64,000 nt of DNA from Phoenix dactylifera (lineage: Eukaryota > Streptophyta > Magnoliopsida > Arecales > Arecaceae), in the NCBI RefSeq assembly GCF_009389715.1, contig NC_052399.1, positions 18,293,646-18,357,645 on the forward strand, given 5' to 3'. Below the pieces are notes generated by a model. The model was not told where the DNA came from, searched no databases, and saw nothing but the letters and a program-made list of their open reading frames with translations. Shown piece by piece: positions 10,566-20,640 of the stretch. Every line of letters begins with the position of its first letter. Within the stretch, counting starts at the first letter, position 1. The translations under genes were made by a program, and so were the position numbers.

Positions 10566-12296
10566 CTTGCAAGATGGGGAACTCTTCAACAATACTGAAG
10601 CTTGAAACCGGTTGAAACTGGGTAGAGATGAAAAGAACAAATCGTTGTCTTAGAATTATTATGAATAAAATATAATCAGAATGTATGGTGGCAAAGCCAA
10701 CAACACCTGTACGCTAGTATCTAAAGTGCTCAAGAACACACTGTCTTGGATTGATGTCACCGAGTTAAGCCATGGCTGGAAATAAAAGCTCATATGGTAG
10801 TACCCAGAAAAGCCCAAAGACGCATTGTCTTATACTACCTCTGTCCATAGTTGATGTCTTCGGGTCAAGCTGTGACTGACTTGAATTAATAGCCATATCC
10901 TTTCTTTCTTTTTTGTTTTTGTTATAAAAAAAAAAAGTTGCCACCTCTCTACCAACATTACCCACCAACAGCTTTCTCCTTTTCATCGTAAAAGAATTTA
11001 ATACAATTTGATGACAGTAGACGGTGGCAAAACTCATGACAACGCTCTTCAACATAGAACCATATGACATCCCTGGGCAGTATAAGCTTGGAAGAAACGC
11101 TACAGGCACAATTGGTCTAAATGACCCCTTAAAGGGAGCTGAGATCCATATCTGAGGATCAATAAACTTCTGCAAGGTCCTAGAAAATGTTGATGCAACA
11201 CGCTCCTAGAAATAAGCAACTGCTTACATATAGAAGCCGCTCCCAGCATCTTTTCCACCAAAACAAATGCATACTTGGTGGCTCCATGCAATACCACGTC
11301 TAAGAGAGATCCTCCAGTTGGAAGAGAATTAAATGATCGTAGGTGAATAGATGATAGCCTATAGACGTCCTTCAGTTGCAATCGTGGACTAAGATTCTTC
11401 CACTGTACAAGCCGGTTAGGTGAAGCCTGAATTGGAATTGGCATTCCCATAATATAGGCAGCAATATTATTTGGAAAAAGAAGCAACTTCTTAGCGTCCC
11501 ATTTATATACGTTGTTGGTTCAGAAGATTGGTGACCAAGTGATTAGCGTCAAACCATTTATGCTCATCGGTGCAGGCCAACCATTGGAAATCCAAGGTTG
11601 AGCGAATATGTTAATATGATCTCCGGACAACCAACCATTTGAAGTAACCACCAACATAATGGCCATGGTGATAGATATCAAAGTGCATAAGATCGCCTTG
11701 GTATTTTATGCTGACCAGGAGTCCTGGAATTTATACTTGGCATGTACCAATTTGCTCCATAAACTATGAGGGTTGAATATATCAATTTGATTGCAGACCT
11801 ACCTACAAATTAAATGTCTGATGCTTAATTCTCAAACTTTGCATGCGAAGACTGCCTGCATTGACACATGAGCTCCCATGAAATTAAATTAAGTCTTGTT
11901 TGATTGGGAGAGTGGACCCAAAGTAAAGCACGACATAAAGTATTAATAATCTTTAGGGTTATAAAGCAATTAGCCATGAAGTATGCTAGGGTTGACAAAA
12001 GCACAGACCTTGTCAAAGTAACCCTCGAGAGTACCTTCCACATCCACCCATCAATTTTGTTATGGTTCTAGTTATGAGACAACTCCAATCACCGAAATAC
12101 CTAGATACTTATTACAGATGCTTCTTAGTAGTTCATTGCAGTAGAAGGAGAAACTGAAAATGAGATTTTTGGAGGTTGATACCGTGACACCTTTGACAAC
12201 AAGTTTGTCATGATTTGCTTGACCCGCCGAGCATTATGCTTTGTAGCTTTCAGCATCTCAAGATAACCATATGCAAAAAACAAATAGAACACTTAT

Positions 12297-12754
12297 TGTG
12301 AAGATCTATGTAGGTATATATTTAATCCCACATTAGTTATTTATCGAAGAAATCTTGGATACTTATGCAAGATTAGAATACTTATGCAAGATTAGAAAAC
12401 TCATAAAATACCTTCTAGCTAGTTTTTCTGGATGTGATTCTAGCTTGTGACAAATGGTATCAGCACGGACCCGACTTATAGCCTATATAGACTAAGGTAC
12501 ATTGCAGTACGGGCTCATTAAGGCTGACCATGGGCTGATTATGGTGCCTGTGATTAGATTTAAATGGATTTAGACCCTTCCCCTAACAAGAATGTCAGAG
12601 CTTAAATAGAGAAAGTATGTGAGGACTTGTGAGGAAATATGTTTAGTCCCATATCGATTATTCGCTGAAAAAATCTTGGGTACCTATACAGAATTAAAGA
12701 ACCCAAAAAATATTTTCTGGCTAATCTTTTTGGGTGAGGTCCTACTTTGGGACA
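12297..12754 (+). mobile_element. TRIM-like element with two LTRs, inside a LINE
   Basis: The left LTR (12297-12452) and right LTR (12618-12754) share TTTAGTCCCA/TTTAATCCCA, CTTGG(A/G)TAC and AAAATA blocks with the other family copies. A primer-site-like TGGTATCAGCACGGACCC follows the left LTR. The internal region is about 165 bp and non-coding. The left LTR has an extra tandem copy of a short block around 12362-12395. LINE sequence resumes on both sides. No exact 5-bp target duplication was seen. Confidence 0.75.
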
Positions 12755-12792
12755 TTTAGGGATCAGCATTAGATGAAAAGCTTTGAGATCAC

Positions 12793-13400
12793 CCATATTA
12801 TAAAAGTTATGAAGAGCATGTTAATACATAAAATAAATAAAAGTGATGAAAGAGTAGCATATTTGATTTTAACCAACCAGAAGGGAAACCGTTAATTAGC
12901 ATAGAGAATTTGGATAGCTAACACAGCCTTCAATACATGAGATGAATCCACTATTGAATCATAGTGCATAAGGGCAACATGTAAACAGTTCCACCAGACT
13001 TCTCTCAAGGTCAACTTTTATAGCCATTAGCGTTTTAGACTTTGAATCATTTTCAGGAGAATTCATTATCTCTTGATAGAAGTAAATATTATCTTCAATA
13101 TTATAAAAGTTACGAAGAGCATGCATAAAATGAATAGAAGTGATGAAAGGGCAACATATTTGATTTTAACCAACCAGAAGGGAAACCGTTAATTAGCATA
13201 GAGAATTTGGATAGCTAACACAGCCTTCAATACATGAGATGAATCTACTATTGAATCATAATGAATAAGGACAACATGTAAGCAGTTCCACCAGACTTCT
13301 TTCAAGGTCAACTTTTATAGCCATTAGCGTTTTAGACTTTGAATCATTTTCAGGAGAGTCCATGATCTCTTGATAGAAGTAGATATTATCTTCAATATTT
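12793..13400. repeat. Tandem duplication of a ~297-bp LINE segment
   Basis: The segment starting ATATTATAAAAGTTA at about 12793 repeats from about 13095. The word TGATTTTAACCAACCAGAAG lies at 12864 and 13161, an offset of 297 bp. The copies are very similar. The duplicated DNA encodes part of the LINE reverse transcriptase on the minus strand. Confidence 0.9.
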
Positions 13401-13560
13401 TTCTCAAAAAAATTATCTTCAATGTTCCGACCAAGAAAAAAACCACCTTATTCTTTAGACATCAAGTAAGGTGCGCTTGGCTTAAGCCTATTCACCAACA
13501 CCTTAGTAACAGTTAATGTTTTAACTGAAAAGAGATAGGGATGGGGACATATAAGATGCT

Positions 13561-14300
13561 TCTTGAACTATTTAATTAATTATCAAACATGACATTGGTC
13601 TCCCATCCAATCTTGAGTGCAACTGATATACGGCATTTGACTTGCACATTACTGCAAGATTAATCAACTCCATACTCAGATGCATCCCCAAGGGTAGGAT
13701 AAGTGGCTACAATCAATAGTCCACAATGAAAGCTAATTAACTTCAATGATTCAAATATATACTATGTAGACCCTTTTTTCCTCCTCCCTCTCCTACCAAC
13801 AAAGGGCTGCTAGTCAAGCTTAGTATTTGATCTTGGAACCAGCCAAATAATTTGGCAAGTCTTGAACCCAAATTTCCAATTTGTTTCTGGTTACATGACG
13901 GGCGTCCATGGAGCGAACCGAAAGATTGCGATCTCATTAGGGATGATAATGAGGTTGGATTCAGGTATATGAGACATCAAAAATCTGTTAATCCAAATCC
14001 GACTTATTTATTAAATGAATTAAAAAGATATATTCCAATCTCGCTATTTCATTAAATAAATAATCTAACTCAATTTATAATAGATTGAAATAAATTAAAT
14101 ATATTAAATAGTTAAACATTGCCACCCGTAAATCTTTTTTTTTTGCCACCCGTAAATCTTAGATACCAAACGACGGACGTGCGGCCACCAGATGCGGTTA
14201 GGTTGAGGAGAATAGCCGTAGAATTTGAAATTCCTAGGAAGTCCCGGTCTAACGTTACACTACCGAGAAACTCCCCAACGAAAGCCCAGCTTTTCCCTAA
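13561..14300. other. Intergenic spacer with a likely hAT remnant
   Basis: No gene is recognised. Between 13938 (TAGGGATGATAATGAGG) and about 14131 (CATTGCCACCCGTAA) the ends resemble the TAGGGGTGGCAA-type hAT termini seen twice elsewhere. The word GCCACCCGTAAATCTT occurs twice (around 14122 and 14145). The target duplication is unclear. Confidence 0.4.
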
Positions 14301-14328
14301 CCGCTTGTCCAAAAACGGCCCCCGTTCC

Positions 14329-14350
14329 TCCTCCTCCTCCTCCTCCTCCT
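14329..14350 (+). repeat. (TCC)n microsatellite in probable MLKL leader
   Basis: A run of TCC units lies in a pyrimidine-rich stretch about 280 bp before the inferred leader splice donor of the pseudokinase gene. Such tracts are common in plant 5' untranslated regions. Confidence 0.8.
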
Positions 14351-14538
14351 CGCAAAGAAGCTGCCAAGTGTTGGGGTCAAATCCCTCTCCACACTTTCTT
14401 CAGTTCTTCCGAGATAGCCCCTACCTCTCCTATTTCCAGTTATCTCGGGGGCATCCATTCTGTTGTCCTGTTTTCCAAGTTTATCGGCCTCGAATCCAAT
14501 TCTTTCAGTTTATCCTCCTGACCTTTTTACCTTCTACT

Positions 14539-14583
14539 ATGTCTTGTATTGAAACGGTATTTGCAATCGTGTTGTTCTGCTGA
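14539..14583 (+). promoter_or_regulatory. Short upstream ORF in the MLKL leader
   Basis: ATG at 14539 opens a 14-codon frame (MSCIETVFAIVLFC) that stops at 14581-14583, before the inferred leader intron. The intron would run from the donor at 14610 (CATCAG/GTAAGTAG) to the acceptor at 15041-15042 (TTCTCTCAG/GCC), 433 bp. If the leader begins upstream, this small ORF precedes the main ATG and could reduce its translation. Both the intron and the uORF are inferred from consensus only. Confidence 0.45.
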
Positions 14584-15102
14584 AGTCTGTGATACCAAAG
14601 AATCATCAGGTAAGTAGTTATCTGTAAGCTTAAGATTGCCAAGAATTATTTTTCGTATTTCTCAGGTGCTGGTGACTAAATTGTATGCTACATTGCTAAG
14701 ATAGTGTACGGTAAATTATTTTTTTGCTCCTGAAATGCATTAGGTTTCATCAAATTCAAAAGAACTTGATGGCCAAAACCTGATTGTGGGCCTGGATTCT
14801 GTGAATGTGATCAGAATTGCCGCTTTCACCAATAAGATCTTCTTGTTCTTTCACCTCCTTGATTTTGTCGGAGGAGGGAAAAAAAGAAAAAGAAAATCCT
14901 GTTCCTCAGTAATATATTTTCTAATAAATGTCCATCTTTTGAACGGCAAAATCTTTTCTTGAGGAAAAGAAGACCAAAATCTTGATTTAAAGGTCGAATT
15001 ATGTTATGTCTGATGCGAAATGTTCATATCCTTTTCTCTCAGGCCGAAGATTGAGAGAATTTAGCAGAAAAGAGACGGCCATTGTTTTTCCCTGCATTTC
15101 CA

Positions 15103-18100
15103 ATGGAGCAGTTCCGTCAGGTAGGAGGGGTTCTGGGAAGCCTCAAGGCTCAGATGGTGTTTAAAGATGAGATACAAATCAATCAGCGCCAGTGCTGTTT
15201 GTTGGTGGATGCTTTCAGCCTGGCCTTTGAAGTGGTCGCAGAGGAGATGAGACAGTATCTAAGATTCGAAGAGAGATTCACAAAGTGGAACGCACTGGAG
15301 AGCCCCCTCAGAGAACTTTACAGGGTATTCAAGGAAGGAGAGCACTATGTCCGACAATGCTTGGAGACAAAGGATTGGTGGGCTAAAGCCATTTGCCTCA
15401 ATCAGAACAGTGATTGCATCGATTTCCATCTGCACAATTTGTTATGGTGCATCTATGTCGTGCTTGAGGCAATCGAGAATGTCGGAGAGATATCAGGTTG
15501 TGATCAAGAAGTGATCCAGAAGAAAAGGCTTGTCTTCATGAAGAAGTATGAGCGAGAATGGATGGATCCACACCTTTTTCAGCACAGGTTCGGAAAGAAG
15601 TACTTGGTTTCGCAGGACATATGCAGCAGACTGGGTAGTGTCCGGAAGGAGGATCGGTGGATTCTCTCAGAAATGATGTCTGAGCAGAGAAACTCGGGTT
15701 CCACGCCTCTAGCAAAGCAAGAGAGACAGCTTGCTGAGCTTCTCTTGGCTCCGAAAGGGAAGCTCTTCCCGAGTTCAGTCCTGGTGAGGTCGAAGGACTA
15801 CCAGGTAAGAAGACGATTGGGGAGAAGAGGCCCTTACAAGGAGGTCCAATGGATGGGGGAGAGCTTCGCCGTCGGGCATTTCTTCGGGGACATCGAGCCA
15901 CTGAAGCAAGAGATCTCGCTCGTGTCATCGCTCAGGCACCCACATATAATGCACATCATGTATGCTTTCTCTGACGAGGAGCGGAAGGAATTGTTTCTGG
16001 TTATGGAGCTCATGAGCAAGGATCTCTCTAGTTATATCAAAGAGATATGCTCCACAAAGAGAAGGCTCCCCTTTCCTCTGCTGGTGGCAGTGGACATAAT
16101 GCTACAAATTGCAAGAGGAATGGAGTATCTCCACTCTCGAGGGATATATCATGGAGATTTAAACCCGTCCAACATCTTAGTAAAGCCGAGAAATTCTAAT
16201 CCAGATGGCTACTTGCATGTAAAAATCCAGGGAATTGGGCTACCAAGTTTGAAGAAGCCGAGAGACTCGACAAATCAAACAGCCACAGATTCATGCATAT
16301 GGTATGCACCCGAGGTTCTTTTGGAGCAAGAACAGTCCGCAGAGCCTAGTGTTTCCAAATGCACAGAGAAGGCAGACGTCTACAGTTTTGCAATGATTTG
16401 TTTTGAGGTGCTAACTGGAAAAATACCTTTTGAGGATGATCACCTTCAAGGAGATAAGATGAGCAGAAACATACGGGCAGGCGAGAGGCCGCTATTCCCA
16501 TTGCCATCTCCAAAATACCTCACCAACTTGACCAAAAGATGCTGGCAGGCCGACCCCTCCCAACGACCGAGCTTCTCTTCTATCTGCAGAGTTCTTCGTT
16601 ACATCAAGAGGTTCTTAATTATGAATCCGGATCGTGGTCAGCCTGACCTACCAGCTCCACCGGTAGACTACTTTGATCTCGAAGCGACACTGTCCAAGGG
16701 ATTCACAACATGGGCAACTGCAGAGGCACTAACAGTCTCAGAAGTCCCCTTTCAGATGTTTGCTTATAGAGTTATGGAGAGGGAGAGGACTAATCTGAAC
16801 TTTAGGGAGAGGAGTTCAGAGTCAGGGAGTGAGGGGGCAACATCGATATGTGGAGATGAGAATGGTTTCAATTTGATTAGTCAGGAGGATCCATTCCCAT
16901 CTCCTGTTGGTTTGTTAAAATCACCATCATCACCTCAGGTCAGTCCTGACGCCAAAAAGAAACCATTCGCAAGGAAGGCAAATGGAAAACTCAAATTGCA
17001 ATCAGGTAAAATCAACAGCCTTCTCTTTTGGCTTTCAGTGTAATCCTGTCGACTTTTCATTCCGTACTTTGCAGTTCTTCGTATGTTGGAATTTTGATCT
17101 GTAGAAGATGTCTGCATGAAATGTGAATTATATGGACGTATATATTGATTTTAAGTTGCATATCCTATGTAGGCTGCATTCATTGCGACAAGTTAATATC
17201 TGTGAATTGTTTACAAGGCAGAAATAATAGTATCAATGCGCTGAAACATTCAGCTCAAGTAGAAATTCAGCTGTCAATCAGAAAATTCATGCTACTGCAT
17301 ATTAGCACTTCAGTGAACTTGCAGGGATACTTTCAAGAGTTTGGATTGTAAACAATATGACTATTAACTTTATTTTTTTACTTTTTTATAAATATGTTAT
17401 TCGTGAATTTTAATTACTAGTCTTTGTATGTAGCATAGGAAGTAACTTCTTCAATGTTTTTTTTTAAACTTTTTCTTTTGATATGCTTTTAGTGAATTTT
17501 AATTATTAGTCTTTCTATTTAGTATAGGAAGTCATGTGTTCATTTTTTTTAATTGGTAATGGTATAGCATCCAACTTCAAATTTGTTAAGGCCCTCGAAT
17601 TCCAACAATTATGCCCTTGACTAACATGGAGCCTCATGGTTGTATCTTTTTAAGGCAATACAAGCATCAAGTATATGGTGTCTGTCAAATAATAGTTGAG
17701 TTTTGTGATTGAATTTCTGACTTGAGGACTCCATTATCTAGAACAATTTGTTTGTGAGTTATTTCCCGAATATATACAGAAATTCAAACAGAGAAGCTGA
17801 ATCATGTGAATTATCTATTTTCAGAAAAATGTGCAAACTAGAATTTTGAGTCCTCTAGTTCTAAAAATTTTGCAACTCTGAATTCAACCGAAATTTGACA
17901 TGGAACACTTTTAGTCATATTTGTGTTTAATCTTTTTCTGCATATGCGCCATTCCATGCTGTAAAAAAATCTGTTCTAATAGGCCAAAAATAAATTTTTT
18001 CCATGCATGTGATAACAGTAGCAGCCACAAGCTGATCACCAAGTTTAATCTATAATATGATCTTCATGTGCTTGGCTCTTACAGGGCAGCAGCTAAAAGG

Positions 18101-18233
18101 AGCAGTAAGACCACCACAAAAAACAGTACATGGATACAATATGAGGATGCAATCGGAAACCCACTTGCCGACAGTCGTCATGAGCCCGAGACGGAGGTTT
18201 TCAGGGCATGCATCAGATTCAGAGTTAGCATAG
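15103..18233 (+). CDS. Plant MLKL-type protein: DUF1221 (HeLo-like) domain plus pseudokinase
   Basis: Coding exons are 15103-17005 and 18085-18233, giving 683 residues. The start is ATG 15103 (MEQFRQVGGVLGSLKAQ); an earlier frame opening at 15082 is TTG. Residues 1 to about 205 are the DUF1221 domain of plant mixed-lineage kinase-like proteins. Residues of about 225-515 are kinase-fold, but key residues are gone. The VAIK lysine is Gly (FAVG, about 255-258), HRD reads HGD (350-352) and DFG reads GIG (377-379), while Asn357 and WYAPE remain. It is therefore a pseudokinase. In Arabidopsis the family (At1g64300, At5g41730, from memory) acts in cell-death-linked immunity. The 17006-18084 intron joins in phase 1 and gives the tail RRRFSGHASDSELA, family-like. 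Without splicing the frame ends at 17043 after 12 intronic codons. Confidence 0.9.
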
Positions 18234-19228
18234 TCCTTCAGGCCCAAATTTCGACCGAAGTGCTTGTTGTTCCTTCAAGGGGAAAAATAAAGAAACAAAG
18301 GAAGTATAATAGCAGACTATGTATAGGTAAAGGGTTTTAGTTATATAGGACCTTTATCAGATGTTCCTAGCACTTTAAAGATGACAGCTACAAAGTTTCA
18401 AACATCAGTTATATTTTCAGAATAACTGATCTTCAAATTTAAAAAGATCTCATATGAAAAACTATGTACAAGCTCATCTCAATCAAGATAGACGATATTG
18501 GAAGACATTTGTTTTTATTTGCTGCCTGTCTTGAGTACATACACTTATGCTGTTGAACTTCTTGGTCCTTCAGTATGAGCTATTTGCCAGTCATAGGACT
18601 GTAAGGAGGAAGAGGTACAAAAAGCAGCCTAAGAGGCTAATGGTGACACTAAATTAAAGCTTGTTGAACAGATTAACCAATATATTGGCCAATTTTTCTT
18701 GATCAGATGATATAGTTACATGCAGTATTGTTCTTTTTATCCTGCTCTCCATAGTAGCTGTCTTGATTGCTCGTGACAAAAATCATATGACTGGCACGTA
18801 AGATTGTTATAAGAGTATTAAAAAAATTCTCACCGATGACTTACTAGAATAGAGTAGAGTGTTGCAGCACTGTAATTTTTGATGAAATTTGATATGACCT
18901 GCAAGTTTAAGCTAACCAGTCAAATAAGGTTCGAATGAAGTTTTACTTGAAGTTACAATGATTGCCTAAAACATTAACTGTGTTGTGATGGCTGAGTGCA
19001 ACTAAATAGGATAAAAGTGAAGTTTATCAACCTATGCGCCGTAAGCTAAATTACATGATAAGTTACATTTCTTCATGATATACAAGTTTTGTTTATTTTC
19101 TTCTCCAGCTAACACTTGCCACAAAGTGTAGATTTGTGATCTCTTGTTTGGTGATAGGATTGGTGGAGCCAAACTCATGCGAAGTTATTGGTATGGGAAC
19201 ACTTTTATCATACGCATAAAACTTAGGT
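18234..19228. other. 3' flank of the MLKL gene
   Basis: AT-rich sequence with no recognised gene; the first few hundred bases are presumably the 3' untranslated region. Confidence 0.4.
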
Positions 19229-19428
19229 AGGAGAAATTATATCCTACACCGCATGCACCAGCCTGGTCATGCACCAGCCTGGTCATGCACCACACCAATC
19301 ACACCACCTCTCTCCTATGGGCTAATCAACAACACGAGCGTTGAATGAATGGGGCCTTTGGGAATGATATAAGGCCATTGGCATGGTGCACAACCATATG
19401 GTGCATGCGGCGTAGGATATAACTTCCT
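19229..19428. mobile_element. MITE with ~30-bp terminal inverted repeats
   Basis: The left arm AGGAGAAATTATATCCTACA (continuing CCGCATGCACCA) pairs with the right arm ending GGCGTAGGATATAACTTCCT. Inside the left arm the 16-bp unit GCACCAGCCTGGTCAT is tandemly repeated. No clear target duplication was found. Confidence 0.7.
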
Positions 19429-19840
19429 GTTGGGCAGCCAAAAAGGGGGAATATCCTATGCACAACCATTGGCATGCGCTCGGGCCTCACACCTGTGGAT
19501 CTGAAGCGGGCCGAAACCCGAGCGGCCCTGAGATTGGTGCGTTGGACTTGATTTGGGCCTAGGACAGATCTGGTCCACAGACACCCGATATATGCACGAA
19601 CAGTGAGAACCAACTCTATTTCCTTAGAGGCTAGAGCTCGATGCCCAGAGCGTCCTTTCAGCTCCGTGCAAACTTTGCTTTCTTTGGCAGATCTAGCCAT
19701 CCGTACTGGTGATATGAAAGCACAGCCCTCAAAGTCCGCCGTGGATTGCACCCACCCTCTCGGTTGTGCAAGTTCTACCCCTGGATTTCCTCCCTCCTAT
19801 AAAAACCCTAATCCATAGACACAAGAGACATTAATAGACA
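19429..19840. other. Spacer ending in a promoter-like segment
   Basis: No gene. The end holds CCTATAAAAACCCTAATCC (around 19796-19815), a TATA-like box fused to an AAACCCTAA telo-box motif of the kind found at housekeeping plant promoters. This suggests the truncated crooked-neck copy downstream was copied with its promoter. Confidence 0.45.
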
Positions 19841-20268
19841 ATGGCCTCCCAACGCCAAGCAGCAGCAGCAGCGCAACGCCCACGCCCTCTCCGCCTACTG
19901 CCTCCGCAAGCGCAAGGAGTTCGAGGTACTCCTCCGCCTCGACAGCCTGAGAGCCGCAGTCGCCTACGGTGAGTACGCTCGGTGGGAGGAGTCGCGGAGG
20001 GACCTCTTCCCCGCCTGCGCCATCTGGGAGCGCCCCCTCGAGGTGGACCACCGAGACCACTCCCTCTGGCTCAGGTACGCCGAGTTCGAGATGTGGAACT
20101 GCTTCGTCAACCACGCCAGCAACGTCTGGGACCGGGCCATCTCCCTCCTCCTGCGCATTGCTCTGGTTCAAGTACGTCCACTAGGAGGAGACGCTCGGTA
20201 ACGTCGACGGCGCCCGCCAGGTATTTGAGCGGTGGATGGAGTGGCAGCCCGACGCGGAGGGGTGGATT
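19841..20268 (+). pseudogene. Truncated crooked-neck/CLF1-like (HAT-repeat) pseudogene
   Basis: From about 19892 the plus strand encodes CLRKRKEFEVLLR, then EYARWEESRRD, IWERPLEVDHRDHSLWLRYA and FVNHASNVWDRAISLL. After a frameshift it reads WFKYVH, a stop, then EETLGN, GARQVFERWMEWQPD and GW. These match successive HAT (half-a-TPR) repeats of crooked neck-like protein, an NTC-associated pre-mRNA splicing factor. Normal proteins are about 700 residues; here only about 125 are covered and the homology ends at 20268. The ATG at 19841 is out of frame with the HAT segment. A frameshift and an in-frame stop make it non-functional. The minus-strand ORFs here are shadows. A TATA/telo-box segment just upstream argues for a DNA-level partial copy rather than a processed transcript. 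Confidence 0.8.
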
Positions 20269-20640
20269 TGATGGACGACCGACGGTATGGTGAGGGTGAT
20301 CGCAGTTGCGCCGTCTATGAGTGGTTCATCGCTTGCCATCCCGGCGCCCATGTCTTCATGATCTGATTTTTCTCCTCCCGGGAAAGTAATGTTTCGTGTG
20401 TGCGTGGGGGAAGGACGTTCTTGGCTTCTTGCAGCGTTGCTATTAGGTTTTATTTCCACGATATTAATAAATGACTATTTAAATATAGATAATTTTATTC
20501 CATCTTTCTATCGAAACTTTTATATTTGTTTTTTTCGCACTAAGGCAAGTAATTCACTATTCTAAATACAACCAAAAAAAAAAAATAAAAAGATAACATA
20601 TCCTAGAATGCCCCTAAGCAAGTGAATAACCCTTCCACAG
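20269..20640. other. Unassigned spacer
   Basis: No gene or repeat family is recognised beyond an A-rich tract near 20573-20590. Confidence 0.35.

Larger units (their letters stand above)
10760..13560 (-). mobile_element. Degenerate LINE (L1-type) reverse transcriptase region
   Basis: Read on the minus strand, the region carries recognisable LINE pieces in order. At about 13500-13300 there is KVLVNRLKP and SKTLMAIKVDLE; at about 13200-12850, FSMLINGFPSGWLKSN. At about 12290-12100 come words like NARRVKQIM and ISFSPSTAMNY; at 12043-11825, VLSRVTLTRSVLLSTLAYFM followed by ALLWVHSP. Further C-terminal fragments lie at 11486-10765. Stops and frameshifts are frequent, so it is dead. A tandem duplication (12793-13400) and a TRIM insertion (12297-12754) lie inside it. 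Confidence 0.75.

Noticed and set aside
15536..15928. Minus-strand 130-residue ORF
   Set aside because: Shadow of the pseudokinase coding exon.
19797..20171. Minus-strand 124-residue ORF
   Set aside because: Shadow of the crooked-neck-like pseudogene, whose homology is on the plus strand.
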